DNA of 64,000 nucleotides, taken from positions 372,001 to 436,000 of the forward strand of contig CAJQUW010004769.1 in assembly GCA_907163375.1 (NCBI GenBank), written 5' to 3'. Source of the DNA: Prostheceraeus crozeri (Eukaryota > Platyhelminthes > Polycladida > Euryleptidae). Both the position numbers and the translations under genes were made by a program. Below are positions 46,106 through 57,569 of this stretch, one piece after another. The notes under the pieces are model-generated. The model worked only from the letters and a program-made list of their open reading frames with translations. It was not told where the DNA came from and did not search any database. The first letter of the stretch is position 1. The number at the start of each line of letters is the position of its first letter.

Positions 46106-46668
46106 TTAAAAATATGTTATGCGAAATTTGTCATTCATTTTTTCGTAATAAACCATTATTAAATAAACATATGAAAGTAGTGCATCCAACACATGTACAA
46201 GTACAACCTCCCCAACAACAAATGGTACATTCTGCCCAACAACAAATGGTACAACCTGCTCAACAACAAATGGTACCACAAATTGTACAAGCGCAACTTG
46301 CTCAACAACAAATGGTACTACAAGAAAAAAGAACGTGTAATAATTGTGGAAAAAGTATAACATCTAAGAATTTTGAACGTCATCAAAAGACATTTCAATT
46401 ACCATCACAAGCAAAAATAAGAGATAGGCAATGTTTGAATTGCAATAAATTCTTTACTAGTCAGGGTTTTACTAATCATTCTAATTCATGCATGATTAGC
46501 ACTCGAAAATGTACTAGTTGTCAAATTTTTAAACCCAAAACAGAATTTTATGAAAGTAAATACCCATGTAAAGAATGTTTAAAAGTGAGATGTAATTGTA
46601 ATAACTGTAGCAAAGTTTTATTGAAGAGAAACTTCTTACGTCATGCAACAATTTGTGTGTATAATTAA
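46106..46668 (+). CDS. Zinc-finger protein of virus-like copy 1
   Basis: Reading MLCEICHSFFRNKPLLNKHM starts a C2H2 finger (C..C 12 H), followed by a linker with five QQQMV-type repeats from a CAACAACAAATGGTA repeat, then CNNCGKSITSKNFERH, CLNCNKFFTSQGFTNH, CTSCQIFKPKTEF...CKEC and CNNCSKVLLKRNFLRHATIC, each with paired Cys and His. A DNA- or RNA-binding protein by composition. Uninterrupted here, within an otherwise broken fossil. Confidence 0.7.
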
Positions 46669-46674
46669 CTTTGT

Positions 46675-46848
46675 GTCCGTAGTAGTCCGGAGCTCGTGTC
46701 CATACACTCACTTGAGTGTCTTGCCTTCTTTTAAGCCTCGGACTGCAAATTCCGTAGTAGTCCGGAGGTGCTACAGAGGCATAACACACTCAAAAGAGTG
46801 TCGGACACATTCAAATGAGTGTATGAACACGAGTCCGGACGTACGGAC
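46675..46848. repeat. Large inverted repeat in virus-like spacer
   Basis: Arms of about 42-45 bases: 46675-46719 and 46807-46848, both containing GTCCGTA, GTCCGGA, CTCGTGT, CATACACTCA and TTGA-TGT in inverse order. The roughly 87-base spacer holds another TCCGTAGTAGTCCGGA and the palindromic ACACTCAAAAGAGTGT. It separates the zinc-finger and ATPase genes and is the only GC-richer island nearby. Confidence 0.88.
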
Positions 46849-46881
46849 TTTGAAGAGTTTTTCATATAAAAAATAGTAAAA

Positions 46882-47265
46882 ATGGAAGATTACTCAATGG
46901 GTTCAACGCTATTTAATAATAACTCCGACCTCGGTCGTTTCTTTGAGTTTCTAAAATTTCATTGTGTAAAAATTATTATTATATGTATTATTCTTTATCT
47001 TATTTATCATTTCTTAAACTGGTTAGGCTTCTTACAAACACAAGAACAGATGAAGGTTGCATTTTATAAAGAACAAACAAAAGCCTTTGAAGGTTGGAAA
47101 CAACCATCTCAACAAAAGATAAACCAACAAAAAGATAACACAACAGGACAGTTCATACAAGAGAACCTACATTTTATTGTTTATGGCAAAACGGGAAGTG
47201 GAAAGACAACATTTATGCGTAAGTACATCCAAGAACATTTTGAAGAAGAAGATGTAGGTAAATGA
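46882..47265 (+). pseudogene. Packaging-type P-loop ATPase, N-terminal part, copy 1
   Basis: Begins MEDYSMGSTLFNNN, has a strong membrane segment (IIIICIILYLIYHFLNW, about residues 35-55) and a Walker A motif in VYGKTGSGKTTFMRKY near the end. FtsK/A32-type genome-packaging ATPases of Polintons carry such a P-loop. Only the N-terminal part is present; similarity to the element ends here. Confidence 0.6.
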
Positions 47266-47269
47266 TCAT

Positions 47270-48914
47270 GAAAGCTGACCACGTAAATAACTTATGTCGA
47301 AGCTCAATCAATTCTCATGCCATCTAATCGTGTCGCACATCATGCATGCACGGACTACAGATCAAGTCCATCCCCAGCAGTCAAATGCCAAAGGATATTT
47401 TGCATGAGTAACTGAAATGATTACTATAAGATGGGAAAAATCCTCTACCAGCCTTTAAATGAGCATGTTTGAATTCTTTTATTCATGCTCAAAATTTCTT
47501 TGACTTTTGGCTGGGCGGGTGGTGTTGATCATTGGCATATCACAACATTGAATTTTCATACAATGAATCTTTTCAAAATGCAATAAACAGCTTTACTTGG
47601 CTTTCCCAAACATTTTAATCAATATGAGGACTAACAGCCCAAACATATTTGCACGTCTACTGAAACTTCGAAGACATTAGTGTCGCCTATCTTTAATGTA
47701 TGTGAGAGCTTGCATTATTTAACTCAAAGTGTTTCTCTACCAAATTTATATAGAATCTCGAAGAATCGTCACCAAACTTCGGATACACGTACTTAAGCAT
47801 ATTTTCTACCTATATACAAAATTTTGTGCAGATCGAACAAGTACTTCTTGCATTAGAGACGAAAACGTAAAGTGTAGCGATATCAACAGCTTGATCTGAC
47901 TTAGTCTAATCGACGCATCATTGCTACTCGTGTGTGCATTGTTCTCTCTACTTCTTCGTCTCATTCACTGCCATTTGAGGGATGTGGCGCGGTCATCATC
48001 GCTTCACGAATTGTCGAGAAATGACTTTGTTGACCTCAAGAGCCTTCTGCTCAGACGTTGAGGTCACTGACAAGTCAGATGAAGCTGCCGGCATCGCTGC
48101 ACTTCAAGTCATCGCTTCTAATTCAAAAAATATATATCCGATTTGCCAAAATTTGGTATGTGACTAGAGATATCCTCACCTACGTGTGTTTAAAGTTTTG
48201 TGACGATTGATTCATTTCTACGGCTTTTGGACAAATTTGAAAACGTTGGGGATAACCCATAAGTACCGTATTTTATTTGTGTTCTGCATTTGTGACGTGA
48301 GTCTCATTCGCCTGACGATGACATGGCTGTGCCGGTCGAAAGGTCTCGCCTAAATAGACATTTTTACCGTAATATTACGGTTTTCGATTTCTATCAAATA
48401 GAAAAAAATCAATCAAGCCGATTATTTGGCGAAAAAATGGAAGAATTTATTTCTAATCCTGGCACTCGTTGAATGAAGAATGCAAGTGTCAATTTGAGGT
48501 CAGATGGGAGTGAGACCGCAACTAGTCAACCAACTGAAGTAAAGTGATTGTACATGTAGTTAGCACCAGTTAGCAACAACAATATGTTTAGGATAAAATT
48601 ATACAGTGTTGAAGGTAGCATTGGAAACTTATTACGCCGCTGCACTAGTTAAGTGTTAATGCCGATATCAGACGTACATGTGCGTTGGAATTAGCTGATA
48701 TTTGTTCGCAACGTGCAGAAGCATTCGAATTTTGATTAACATAAGTGGTCAAACCAAATGCGAAATGTTGGTTTATTTTATATAGGCCTAGCTTTATAAT
48801 ATAAATTTTTTGGAAGACCTTTTGTGAATTGATACAGCCTATAATATTCTAACCGATAAAATCAAATCTACGTTTGCTTAATTCAGTGTCCGATGTCCCA
48901 AATGTGTTCACTTG
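47270..48914. other. Intergenic, nothing firm
   Basis: No coding feature recognised. Around 48300-48350 a GC-richer stretch (CTGACGATGACATGGCTGTG, GGTCGAAAGGTC) resembles the 3' regions of some Penelope-like elements but is too short to call. Confidence 0.4.
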
Positions 48915-48916
48915 CT

Positions 48917-49393
48917 TCTGAACGTTTCGTGTTGCTTTCCATTTTTTGTTGTGAATATAGTTTTATTTTTCAGCGATTTGCCGGAAGCCGAGGAACTATT
49001 GTGTTAATTGCTCAATATATTCAAATGCAATTAATACAAAGTATCTGCAGCTTAAGGCAGGAGCATCATCCATCATCTGAATGTTTCGTGTTGCTTTCCA
49101 TTTTTTGTTGTGAATATAGTTTTATTTTTCAGCTATTTGCCGGAAGCCGAGGAACTATTGTGTTAATTGCTCAATATATTCAAATGCAATTAATACAAAG
49201 TATCTGCAGCTTAAGGCAGGAGCATCATCCATCATCTGAATGTTTCGTGTTGCTTTCCATTTTTTGTTGTGAATATAGTTTTATTTTTCAGCTATTTGCC
49301 GGAAGCCGAGGAACTATTGTGTTAATTGCTCAATATATTCAAATGAAATTAATACATAGCATCTGCAGCTTAAGGCAGGATCATCATTCATGA
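48917..49393 (+). repeat. Three tandem 159-bp units, open in frame
   Basis: Units start at about 48922, 49081 and 49240 (period 159 = 3 x 53). Units 2 and 3 are nearly identical; unit 1 differs at a few bases. The plus strand stays open through all three, giving a 53-residue repeat (FVLLSIFCCEYSFIFQ, FAGSRGTIVLIAQYIQM, SICSLRQEHHPSSE). Each unit also contains a textbook 3' splice site (TTTTATTTTTCAG). No known domain. It may be a coding repeat, an exon duplication or chance openness. Confidence 0.9.
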
Positions 49394-50334
49394 TTTTTCC
49401 TTATTTGCATCAGACCGGTCACTAACTAACAATCAATAATTTACGTGATATATCGATATTTTAATAATCATTTTAGTGAATTGAAATCTGAAACTGATCA
49501 ATGAATGCATACACAACTGGTTATCAGCAAGAAGATGAAGTATTTGTAGATTCCAGACAAAGATTACAATATGGTCAGTGGGCAAAAGTTGGCAAATGCA
49601 TCAATATAGGAAAACAATCATAGTGCGCCCACATCAATGTGTAGATAAATGACTGGTTTACAGTCGTCTATTAAGTACCTTGACAATCAATTGATTTCTA
49701 TGCCAAATCAACTCTGACATTCTAGCCATAGAAATGGAACTTCATCTATGTTTTTGTCTTCCAAACGTCTACGGATAACTATGTGATTTTTCGCTGATTC
49801 ATAGTTTTGACATTGCTATTCAGTCCCTTCCATTTAATAATTCAATGCTCTTCCGTTATCAATTGAGATATCAAATAAAACTGCTTATAAGAGCTGGCAA
49901 AAAAGTAATATCATAGATGTCCCCACAAATCATGCTTTGATTGCATACTTCTCTTATATACTTACTTTGATTTAACTAAACAACAGATACATATATGCAA
50001 TACAGATATGGAGAGAGTTTTCCAAGCATTAATGTGTTGTGTAAACAGAGATTCTTTCAAAGAGAAAGGCGATATTCTTCTGTGAAAGAGAAACTCCGCC
50101 ATCCTTTCTTTGAAGCAAATTACAAACACAAAGTGTGTTAAGTTGCAATAGTCTGCTCTAGCTCCAAACATGATAAAAAGTGGTCACCCGGGTGAAGATA
50201 AGTTACTAATGACAAATTCAACAATTTCTTCATCTACACATCACACTTGTTTTCCACATACTTGCAGTCATTACTGTTCAGCAATGCGGTGTGGTAGTCA
50301 CCTGTACGTTATTTCCTGCATTTATTCATGTCAG
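49394..50334. other. Region upstream of the lectin exon
   Basis: No exon recognised with confidence; the leader and signal-peptide exon of the lectin would be expected here or further left. Confidence 0.35.
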
Positions 50335-50786
50335 ATGGCATTCGTATTCGCAGAAAACTTAGCATTGAGAAACCCAACGATTCAAAGCAATTCACTGCAT
50401 CCCTACAACTCCTCTAACGCAGTTGATGGAAACACCAATTCTTCGATGGGATTAGGTTCTTGTTCACATACAATTCACAATGTCCTCAGCTCTTGGCGTG
50501 TCGATCTAGAAGGTCAATTCTATGTCAGAGAGGTCATCATTTTCAAACAGAGTAGACTGTTGTTCGTCTCATCTACAATACGCAAGAATATATTTGAGTG
50601 AAGTGAGGCAAGCGACATGGTCAACTGGCCTAGAAGACCAATATATATGCGGAGAGATTTTGGAACCAACACGTTCGGTTACCACGATAGCTGTCAAATG
50701 TTTTAACAATCGAGGGAGATATGTATCGATTTTGAAAAGCGACAAGGAGCCACTTCAGTTGTGTGAGGTGCAGGTGATGAGAGGAG
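50335..50786 (+). CDS. F-type lectin (fucolectin) domain exon
   Basis: F-type lectins bind L-fucose on glycans. The exon runs from an AG acceptor at 50331-50334 (or 50353) to a GTAAGT donor at 50787. Readable landmarks: ENLALRNPTIQSNSLHPYNS, NAVDGNTNSS, SCSHTIHNVLSSWRVDL, VREVIIF, then NRVDCCSSHLQYARIYLSEV, IAVKCFNNRGRYVSILKS and LCEVQVMRG. The strand changes frame by one base in an AAA run at 50545-50547, where family spacing expects AA. The canonical R-x-D-C-C-x-x-R pocket reads RVDCCSSH, so the second Arg is His. Other exons were not found; this may be one domain of a larger secreted protein or a decaying copy. Confidence 0.8.
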
Positions 50787-51824
50787 GTAAGTTGTGATGC
50801 ATGTACTATTAGCTTTATCTTACCTGGGATGCTTTGAGGTCGAACATTAGGAGTGCTGTTGGAGCTGCAGACAGCGATCGGCGCATGCTCCCTCCGGTGG
50901 TGATCTCAGCTTCTAATAGACCGGTCATCTTAAAATTTCAATGGCAACTAGAAATTTTCATTCAACTTTCTTACTAAAAATTGATCTTTCGAGTATCTGT
51001 TGGAAATTGATAGGAAATGGCTTCAATAAGTGATGCCCCTTGATTAGTTATGAGCACTTGTACTGCCATCACTGTCACACTGTTATTATTGTGAAATTCA
51101 AATTGAAATGAAGAGACTTTTTCAAAATTAATTTTTAAGTTTCGAGTCATAAACCGATGACCCACCAGGTGTCTCAAAAAGTGCCAGAATCTAAACGCGT
51201 ATAACTCGTCATTTTCCATTCGAAATGAATTGGAAAGAGCCAACATTAAAAGATGTTGATTTTATTTTACACATTTACACAGAATTGTTATTTCTTACAA
51301 TTGATTTCTCTTAACTTCCGTTAACTGTCTCCAGGTATGAAAGGAAGGAAATTAAGAGGCTCAATATAAAATTCAAAATTTACACCAACGTCCATGTACA
51401 AAAGTCAATGTCATAATGATATACAGGGTGAATGTAATACAGTCTATTCAGGTCATCATTTAGATGCTATTGGTGGTGCTATGTAACCCAATATATCTGT
51501 TTTACAGCCCATCCCTCCTTTTATAATTTTTTAACGATATGTAATAATTTATAATAATCCTTATAAAATATATATTTTATATTTTATGTTTTTTGACTTT
51601 ATATAATCCTCCTTATAATCATTTTTAATAACAAACAGCTGAAAAAATACCGGGTACTGCAAACAACTTTTATACAATGCGACGTTTCGCTATTTAGCTT
51701 AATCATGCACGAATGACTGAATTAGACGACAGAGTAGCACACACATCATACTTGTAGCACTAATCACTCAAATCAATACTGCATATCCTATAGATATGGT
51801 GTAAAATAAAGTTGAAAGTCATTA
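50787..51824. other. Intergenic or intronic, nothing recognised
   Basis: Includes a sequence at about 51680-51730 with GCGAAACGTCGC on the minus strand, a word typical of Penelope-like 3' tails, which may belong to the fragment at 51825-52145. Confidence 0.4.
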
Positions 51825-52145
51825 CTAACAACAGCACTTCAAAAGTAACAAAAAGAAAAAGAAATACATGAGGCTGTTCAAGAATTTAATATCAGAGACA
51901 TATATATTAGCGTCCGCATTCTTGATATATGTACACTCCAGACTCCTTTGTTTCAAATAACATTGGAGATGGCGTTGAATCATTTCCGATTCTAGTTGGA
52001 TCCTATCACCAACATGATCTGACTCAAAATGATCTTTGACTGCAGAAGGATTACTGGTTAATACATGTTCTTTGATGCGTGTGCCAATCATCCTCAAAGT
52101 CTCAACGATGTCAAATTTTGAGCACAATAAGATTCCACATATCAC
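51825..52145 (-). mobile_element. GIY-YIG fragment of a Penelope-like element
   Basis: Minus-strand reading includes GTRIKEHVLTSNPSAVKDHF, ESDHVGDRIQLESEMIQRHL and LECTYIKNADANI, matching the second half of GIY-YIG domains (R-x-KEH ... H ... LE-x-x-YIK). The diagnostic GIY-YIG start is lost. Third Penelope-type fragment in the window and the most degraded. Confidence 0.6.
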
Positions 52146-54174
52146 ATCACCGAAATCATTGCTACATCATGTACCATGATTTAATGAGGCTTAACTGATT
52201 CAAGCCAACCGTTTGCACTTTTTCAACAGCGGCGAATAAGCCTAATCACTTTTACATATTTTCATGGCTCTTATTTCGTCGGTGATTCCACAAAGTGACG
52301 GAAGTCAATTTCAGTCAGTCACTTTTCAGGAGTGCCGTTTAAAGATTTCGACATTCTTTAATCGAACTCTACCGGGCTTTATCGTCATTTCTCAATTATT
52401 AGTGGATGAGACATTCATGTCATAGAAATCTAGTAAGTGACATGACATGAGTTAAATGGCACTGATATCTTTCATTCATAGATATTTGAGTGTTCAAGTC
52501 ACTTGTGTTCGTTTGTCAAATCAAATTATGTTCAGAATCAGATGCTATGATCTGTCGCAAGTGATGTTACGTCAGTTAGTCAAATCATTCAAGTTGAATC
52601 TACATCGGCTTCAGATGTACTTGCGTCACTTTGACTTTACTCAGAGGGAATACCAAGTCGACTAAATGGTTGAAGTAAGTGCATGAACTGCAAAAAGTGT
52701 TCAATATTGCGTCTAATGAATTTGTATTACCATGATTGTTTACATTGCTTTCGCAAATTTCAAGCAAAATTCCATAGCTTCTCAAGTATGATCAGAGGCC
52801 ATTAAGAGTAGCTACCTCATTTTATAAATCTTTACATTTTCAAGGCTTAATGTAGCAATACACATGCATGTTTTAATCCATTTGATGTATGTTTCCTAAC
52901 AAGAGTGCACGATGTCCTACAATATACTTTTCAAAATTTCATGCACCACTTAGAAGAAATAGTTCAATAATTTGCTCTTTAGTTCAGTAGTAAGCTTAGG
53001 AACATGATCAATAATGGAACCATGGAATATAAGATAGAGAGATTAAAGAGTAAGAATAAAGAGAATAAGAATAAGAATAAAGAGGACAGAACCGAAGAAT
53101 AAAATCGTCAGAAATCACATATCTTGGATAGAACAAAAATGATACCATCGGTTGCCTTCTGTGACCCAATTTATAAATCGGTGGGTTATATAAATGCCAA
53201 TAGTTCTAATCCAGTCCTTTATTGAAAACATTAATAGCAATATTGTTGAATCTTATAACGAAATATTGTTATGATTTTCAGCAGCAGGCCAGTCGTTGAA
53301 ATTATTAGTCGAATGATTTATTGAGTTGACCGCACCCTCACGAAAATTCCTTATGATTTTTCATTATATTTTTTTAATATAGTATGTCTCATGAAATTTC
53401 ATGCGGATTTGGAACGTTTTCGCATACAATATCTCATAAAATTTTCATGAGTCTCATAAAAAACTCATTAATGAATTAACAGTTGCTCTTCCAAACTTCT
53501 AAATTTATTTTTCTGGCATTTAGTTACAATGGCGGCTCGTGGGTATTTTCTATGAGGCGGCAAAAAATGAAAAATTAGAAATTAGATTTTAACTATGAAG
53601 CAAAAGCCAAAAGTAGTTTGACACGCTTCACAAATGGATATTTTAAAATCAATTAATTCCCAAAATTAAAGGTATGTGCTCGCCAAAATAAATCATACAA
53701 TATAGGCCTAGTAAATTATAATGTAAAATAGGGCCTACTTTGAAAATGACAGCACAGAATGAGTTTAGCATGGCATTGTAATGCTTATTTATTTGTACAA
53801 AAATTCCATTCGTCTCTGCTTCATAGATGCAAATTTATCGATAACTTTATCGTAGAAAATGGGGTGTTTCTTCAATTCGCAATTTTTTCAGTACGCTTTT
53901 TTCCCGATTCCGAAGATAAGTTTGGTGTTTCTTTTCCTCTCCTCTTGATGTTCAACTTTTCTTGAATATCGGCGCAGTATTTCCTGAATCGAAGCAGCAG
54001 TACCGAACGTCGAACGCGAATAGTGGCTGAGGCATGCCTCCTTTTCACATTGTAAACAAGCAGCTGAATGAATCAGCCAATCAAGTGTCATCAAAGTTTA
54101 AACATTACTTAGGGTCCACATTACTACTACTACTACTATTGAGATTCAAGAAATGACGCCAATTGTGAATCATG
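52146..54174. other. Intergenic, simple-sequence patches only
   Basis: No gene recognised. About 53025-53100 is an A/G-rich AAGAATAAGAG low-complexity run; about 53390-53470 has short palindromes around CATGAAATTTCATG; an ACT triplet run is at 54120-54140. Confidence 0.45.
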
Positions 54175-54179
54175 AAATC

Positions 54180-54452
54180 ATCCCGCTGAAAATTGAATTA
54201 AAAACATGACATCTCAGCCAAGAAGCTCTCATGAGATCTCGACTTTTCCATGAAGATTTGCAGTGACTTGCATTATAATGTAGTTCATGAAATTTTCTAG
54301 ATTTCCGCTTAATTAGGATGCTTGTTAGCAATAATTCATTCTCTTTGATATCCAATTGTTTCATGCTACTCAAAAAGTTTTTCAATGTCAGTAGTATATA
54401 AATTTTCAAAAATTTAGCTTTTAAAAACTGCTCAAATAATTTATCAAGACCA
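54180..54452. repeat. Partial copy of the CATAGAGTAAG element
   Basis: Matches 7275-7530 of the full copy in the same orientation (GAGATCTCGACTTTTC, TTCATGAAATTT, TTTCCGCTTAATTAGGATGC, ATATCCAA, AAAAATTTAGCTTTT). Both ends are lost. Confidence 0.82.
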
Positions 54453-54649
54453 AAGCGACGTCATGTGCCAGTGAGGTGTGGAATTGCTGCAGATAGGGCA
54501 GATGACATCTCTACAGATTCTGAAAGTGATTCACTTGATTACAACGCTTCAAGTAGTGATGATGAGTCAGATAGAGAATCAGCAGATAAAAATCCAGATC
54601 CCGATTTGACAGAGGAAAAATGACCTCCGACTCTTTTCATAGTAGCAGT

Positions 54650-55725
54650 CAGTGGCGTCGCGTGCTCCCTGACCATAGGTCTTCACTCGGCATTGGAATA
54701 CTATTTCTATACCAAACACTTTTATGTTACAACATTAATTTTCATAAAAGATGAATTTTTAATAACAATTTCCCGAACATTTTTTAAGGTCAAGTGTAAG
54801 TGCACATGAGAAGCTGATTGCTCATGTAGCTTAACCGCCTCACTCAAGGAGCTGAGATCATTATATCCCCTCTCTGCCCAGACCACATTTTCTCGAGAAA
54901 AAAGGAGGCAAGGCCAACAGTTTCTTGCGTTTCTCACGGCCGGTCAGCCATTCACATGTTTGAAATTTTGATGCATTAAAATGCCTTCTGTATTTCTTTC
55001 TCTGTGAGTACTTTCAATTTTATATCAGGTGTTGGCCTACCTTGCTTCACGACTGTCATTTTTCAGTATATTCCCTTGGGACGAAAGACGTGGTTATGAT
55101 CTCATCTGCAGCACTAAACATATAGCGTCATATCAAGCACGTAAAAAAATTGTGAAATTCTACCGAATCTGGGTGTTCGAGTCAGATGCATTACTCTGCA
55201 TTCATTGGAGAACGCTCATCATCTGATCGCAGGTTTGTCTGAACGTCAGCCATCTGCTACTGTTGACGTACTGTCATCTCACACACTAAACAAAGTCAGG
55301 AACAATTGAGTTGCGCTTCCCTTTTTATATTTAGGTACTGCGCCCCGATCAAGAATTGCGTAGAATTCCATTGCAAAAATTGGAGAAGGCAAACCATTAT
55401 ATGTCTATTGGGAAAGCCAATATTGGTGCGGGCACGTGCGCTTACTGCCTCACACGCACACAACTCATTTTCGTTGTCTGAACATCAGTGCTCCGTCTGA
55501 ACACTAGCTTGTGTGTCTAATTGTTCGAAGAAAACAGCTGTGATTCAAGCACGCGCTGCAAAACTAGAGGTTGAGCGTCTGATTTTGAGACGTAAAGCTG
55601 TGCACAGCTATCACGAGAAGCTTTCGAATTTAAATGAATGATGACACTTTTCATTTTTAAAAATATTGGTAAATTATTTTTGAGAATGCGCCGAAGGCCT
55701 CGCAGGTACGGAGAAGACGCCACTG
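54650..55725 (-). mobile_element. Internally deleted hAT transposon
   Basis: Ends CAGTGGCGTCGCG (54650) and the inverse of CAGTGGCGTCTTC (ending 55725) are typical hAT termini. Flanking 8-mers GTAGCAGT and CCAGCAGT agree at six of eight, a decayed duplication. It retains a zinc-finger-coding piece on the minus strand but no catalytic domain, so it is non-autonomous. A related end lies at 57570. Confidence 0.8.
54722..54937 (-). pseudogene. TTF-type zinc-finger fragment of hAT transposase
   Basis: Reads CWPCLLFSRENVVWAERGYN, DLSSLSEAVKLHEQSASHVH and LHLTLKNV: the Cys-x-x-Cys ... His ... His arrangement of TTF/ZMYM1-like hAT transposases. The catalytic RNase H-like domain and hAT dimerisation region that should follow are deleted. 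Confidence 0.8.
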
Positions 55726-56141
55726 CCAGCAGTATTTTTTTGGATATACCATGGAGAGTTCAGTTTCAGATTTGGAACTGAAGGGGTTTTAGGTATGCAA
55801 TATAATAATATTGAATTAATGCCCCAATAATGAAAATCATGAGGCTTATTAATAATTATTATTAAATGATCAATATCAAAGAAAGAAACAATTAAATCAA
55901 ATCAAATATTCATTCATGCAGACGGTTGGTCAAGTCCTGAAGCCACTATTGCTAAGTTTTGACAAGACCACAAAAAATGATTTCTTGAGCATCGAATTTG
56001 AGCACATGGGAATCCGCAAATGTTGAGAACGAGGCAAGCGAAGTAGTGAGAGTCTAGAGATCATGCAGTGAATGAGTTGGATCCGAAATCACTTGTGAAA
56101 ACAATCTCGAAGCCAACACAATAGGGATGAAATAAGGACAC

Positions 56142-56640
56142 TCACAATTGCTGGATCCGCATGTAAATCGATGACATCGCCTTTGCACATTTTCTAGTGA
56201 TGCCGTTTGTGTGACATTTAGTGACGTTCATCCAATTCACAGTCATCCAATCAATAATTGATTGCACAGCGCTTACAATGGGATTGCTATGCCTTGTTGA
56301 TCGACAGAAACCACAAATGATGATGTCATGGGCGTATTTAATCAGGCACACATCTTGGTGCAGTTGTAGCTCAGCTACAAAATATTTGAATAGGTAGGGA
56401 CCGACTGGAGAACCTTGCGGAATACCACTACTAATTGTCTTTAAATCATTCAAGTTTGAGGGCTACCGCAACCTTTGAGATCGACTAGTGAAATAGTTGT
56501 CGATGAAACACGCGAACAAATGATCAAAGTTATCGTTGAGTAGCTTTTCATACAGAAAACGATGTGAAAGTCTGTCGAATCCTTTCTTACCATTCTTATG
56601 AATCGAATTATGAATTATCACTTTAGAGATCCCATATTAA
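56142..56640 (-). pseudogene. LINE reverse-transcriptase fragment
   Basis: Minus-strand reading gives GFDRLSHRFLYEKLL and FIDNYFTSRSQRLR (palm start), then ISSGIPQGSPVGPYLFKYFV and LIKYAHDIIICGF. These are the PQGS and YADD blocks of a non-LTR reverse transcriptase, most like CR1/Rex-type LINEs. The catalytic YADD reads YAHD, one of the two metal-binding Asp residues being lost, and an in-frame stop separates the two halves near 56470. No endonuclease or 3' tail recognised. Confidence 0.82.
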
Positions 56641-57569
56641 GCTCAAACATCGGGTAGTAATAGAATAATAATTATGAAAGTGCTGTCAATGTCAACATAA
56701 GAATGAATTGTAAAATTGATCAATGTGTAAGCCTATTTAATTAAATCTGCTGCCACTTTCTAATTTAGTACTCCAAATCCAACATTTCAAACTTTCTCTC
56801 ATATTTAAAATCACAACTTTCTATATTCATCTTCAAATAATTTGCGCAATCTTTAGCAAATACACACGCGCAATACCCGATGAGGCCGCGCTCTGAGTCA
56901 AAGATTCATAAGCTTGTGTTGCCACGTTGATATTAATTATGAATATGCTGTTAGTACATAAAGATATATTCAGAAAAGGGGAACATCATGTTTTGACGAC
57001 CGATGCTTTGATTAGGACAATGCTCTCCAAATCAGGTTGAATGAATCAAATCCAACCTGAGGTAGCAAAATCACCTTGACAACTTTGAGCAAAATTGGCA
57101 ATAACAAAATGACGACTATCAAATCAGGATTACATGCTGATATTATATCCACACAGGGGTCCAAGGCCATTTTCCCCTTAACTCTGTCCGCCTCAGTCTA
57201 TTTCTTGTCCCCCTATAGCGTCTTCGACACCAGCAAAAAAATGTGACACAGTAGGGTCTATACATTAAGGATGTGCAGTGGTACCGCAACAAATACTGGC
57301 TTCATTCCGACCCTAAAAAATCCAGAAGGAACCGGATCCTGACCCGACCCAAATGTTGCCGGTCAACCCGATCCTACCAAGAAACTCTGGATAACAATTA
57401 AACTTTGATCATTCACTCGATTAGCATATTCCAGGATAATGTCCAACAAGCAAATGTCCATTAAGTTTGTCCTAGCCAAGGTATCTTCGAAGTCCTTCTC
57501 GAGGGGAATGCGAGTTAAATACCATTGTATTGAGAATTGAGATAACTATCGCGATTAATGATCAACAAT
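56641..57569. other. Intergenic, nothing recognised
   Basis: Mixed AT-rich sequence. A GGATCCTGACCCGACCC-like stretch at about 57300-57390 looks repetitive but was not assignable. Confidence 0.4.

Larger units (their letters stand above)
39361..47265. mobile_element. Polinton/Maverick-like element, copy 1 (fossil)
   Basis: About 7.9 kb holding, left to right: a remnant of a small protein, an unknown protein, tandem repeats, an adenain-like protease remnant (plus strand); then on the minus strand integrase and a PLA2-like domain, a small hydrophobic protein, a capsid-like protein, a small Ala-rich protein and a fibre-like coiled coil; then a zinc-finger protein and the start of a P-loop ATPase on the plus strand. 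Gene order matches the copy at 58.1-64 kb. By eye the two are around 85-90% identical in coding parts, with many silent differences, so they look like separate insertions of related elements. It is broken in many places (of the order of ten) and lacks a recognised DNA polymerase in this window. Moderate age. Confidence 0.85.

Noticed and set aside
46106-46363. Minus-strand frame rich in Val/Phe repeats
   Set aside because: Antisense translation of the CAACAACAAATGG linker repeat in the zinc-finger gene.
48300-48360. Possible hammerhead ribozyme core (CTGACGA ... GAAA), as known in some Penelope-like elements
   Set aside because: Stem II is partly plausible, but stems I and III and the cleavage triplet do not pair properly in any permutation I tried.
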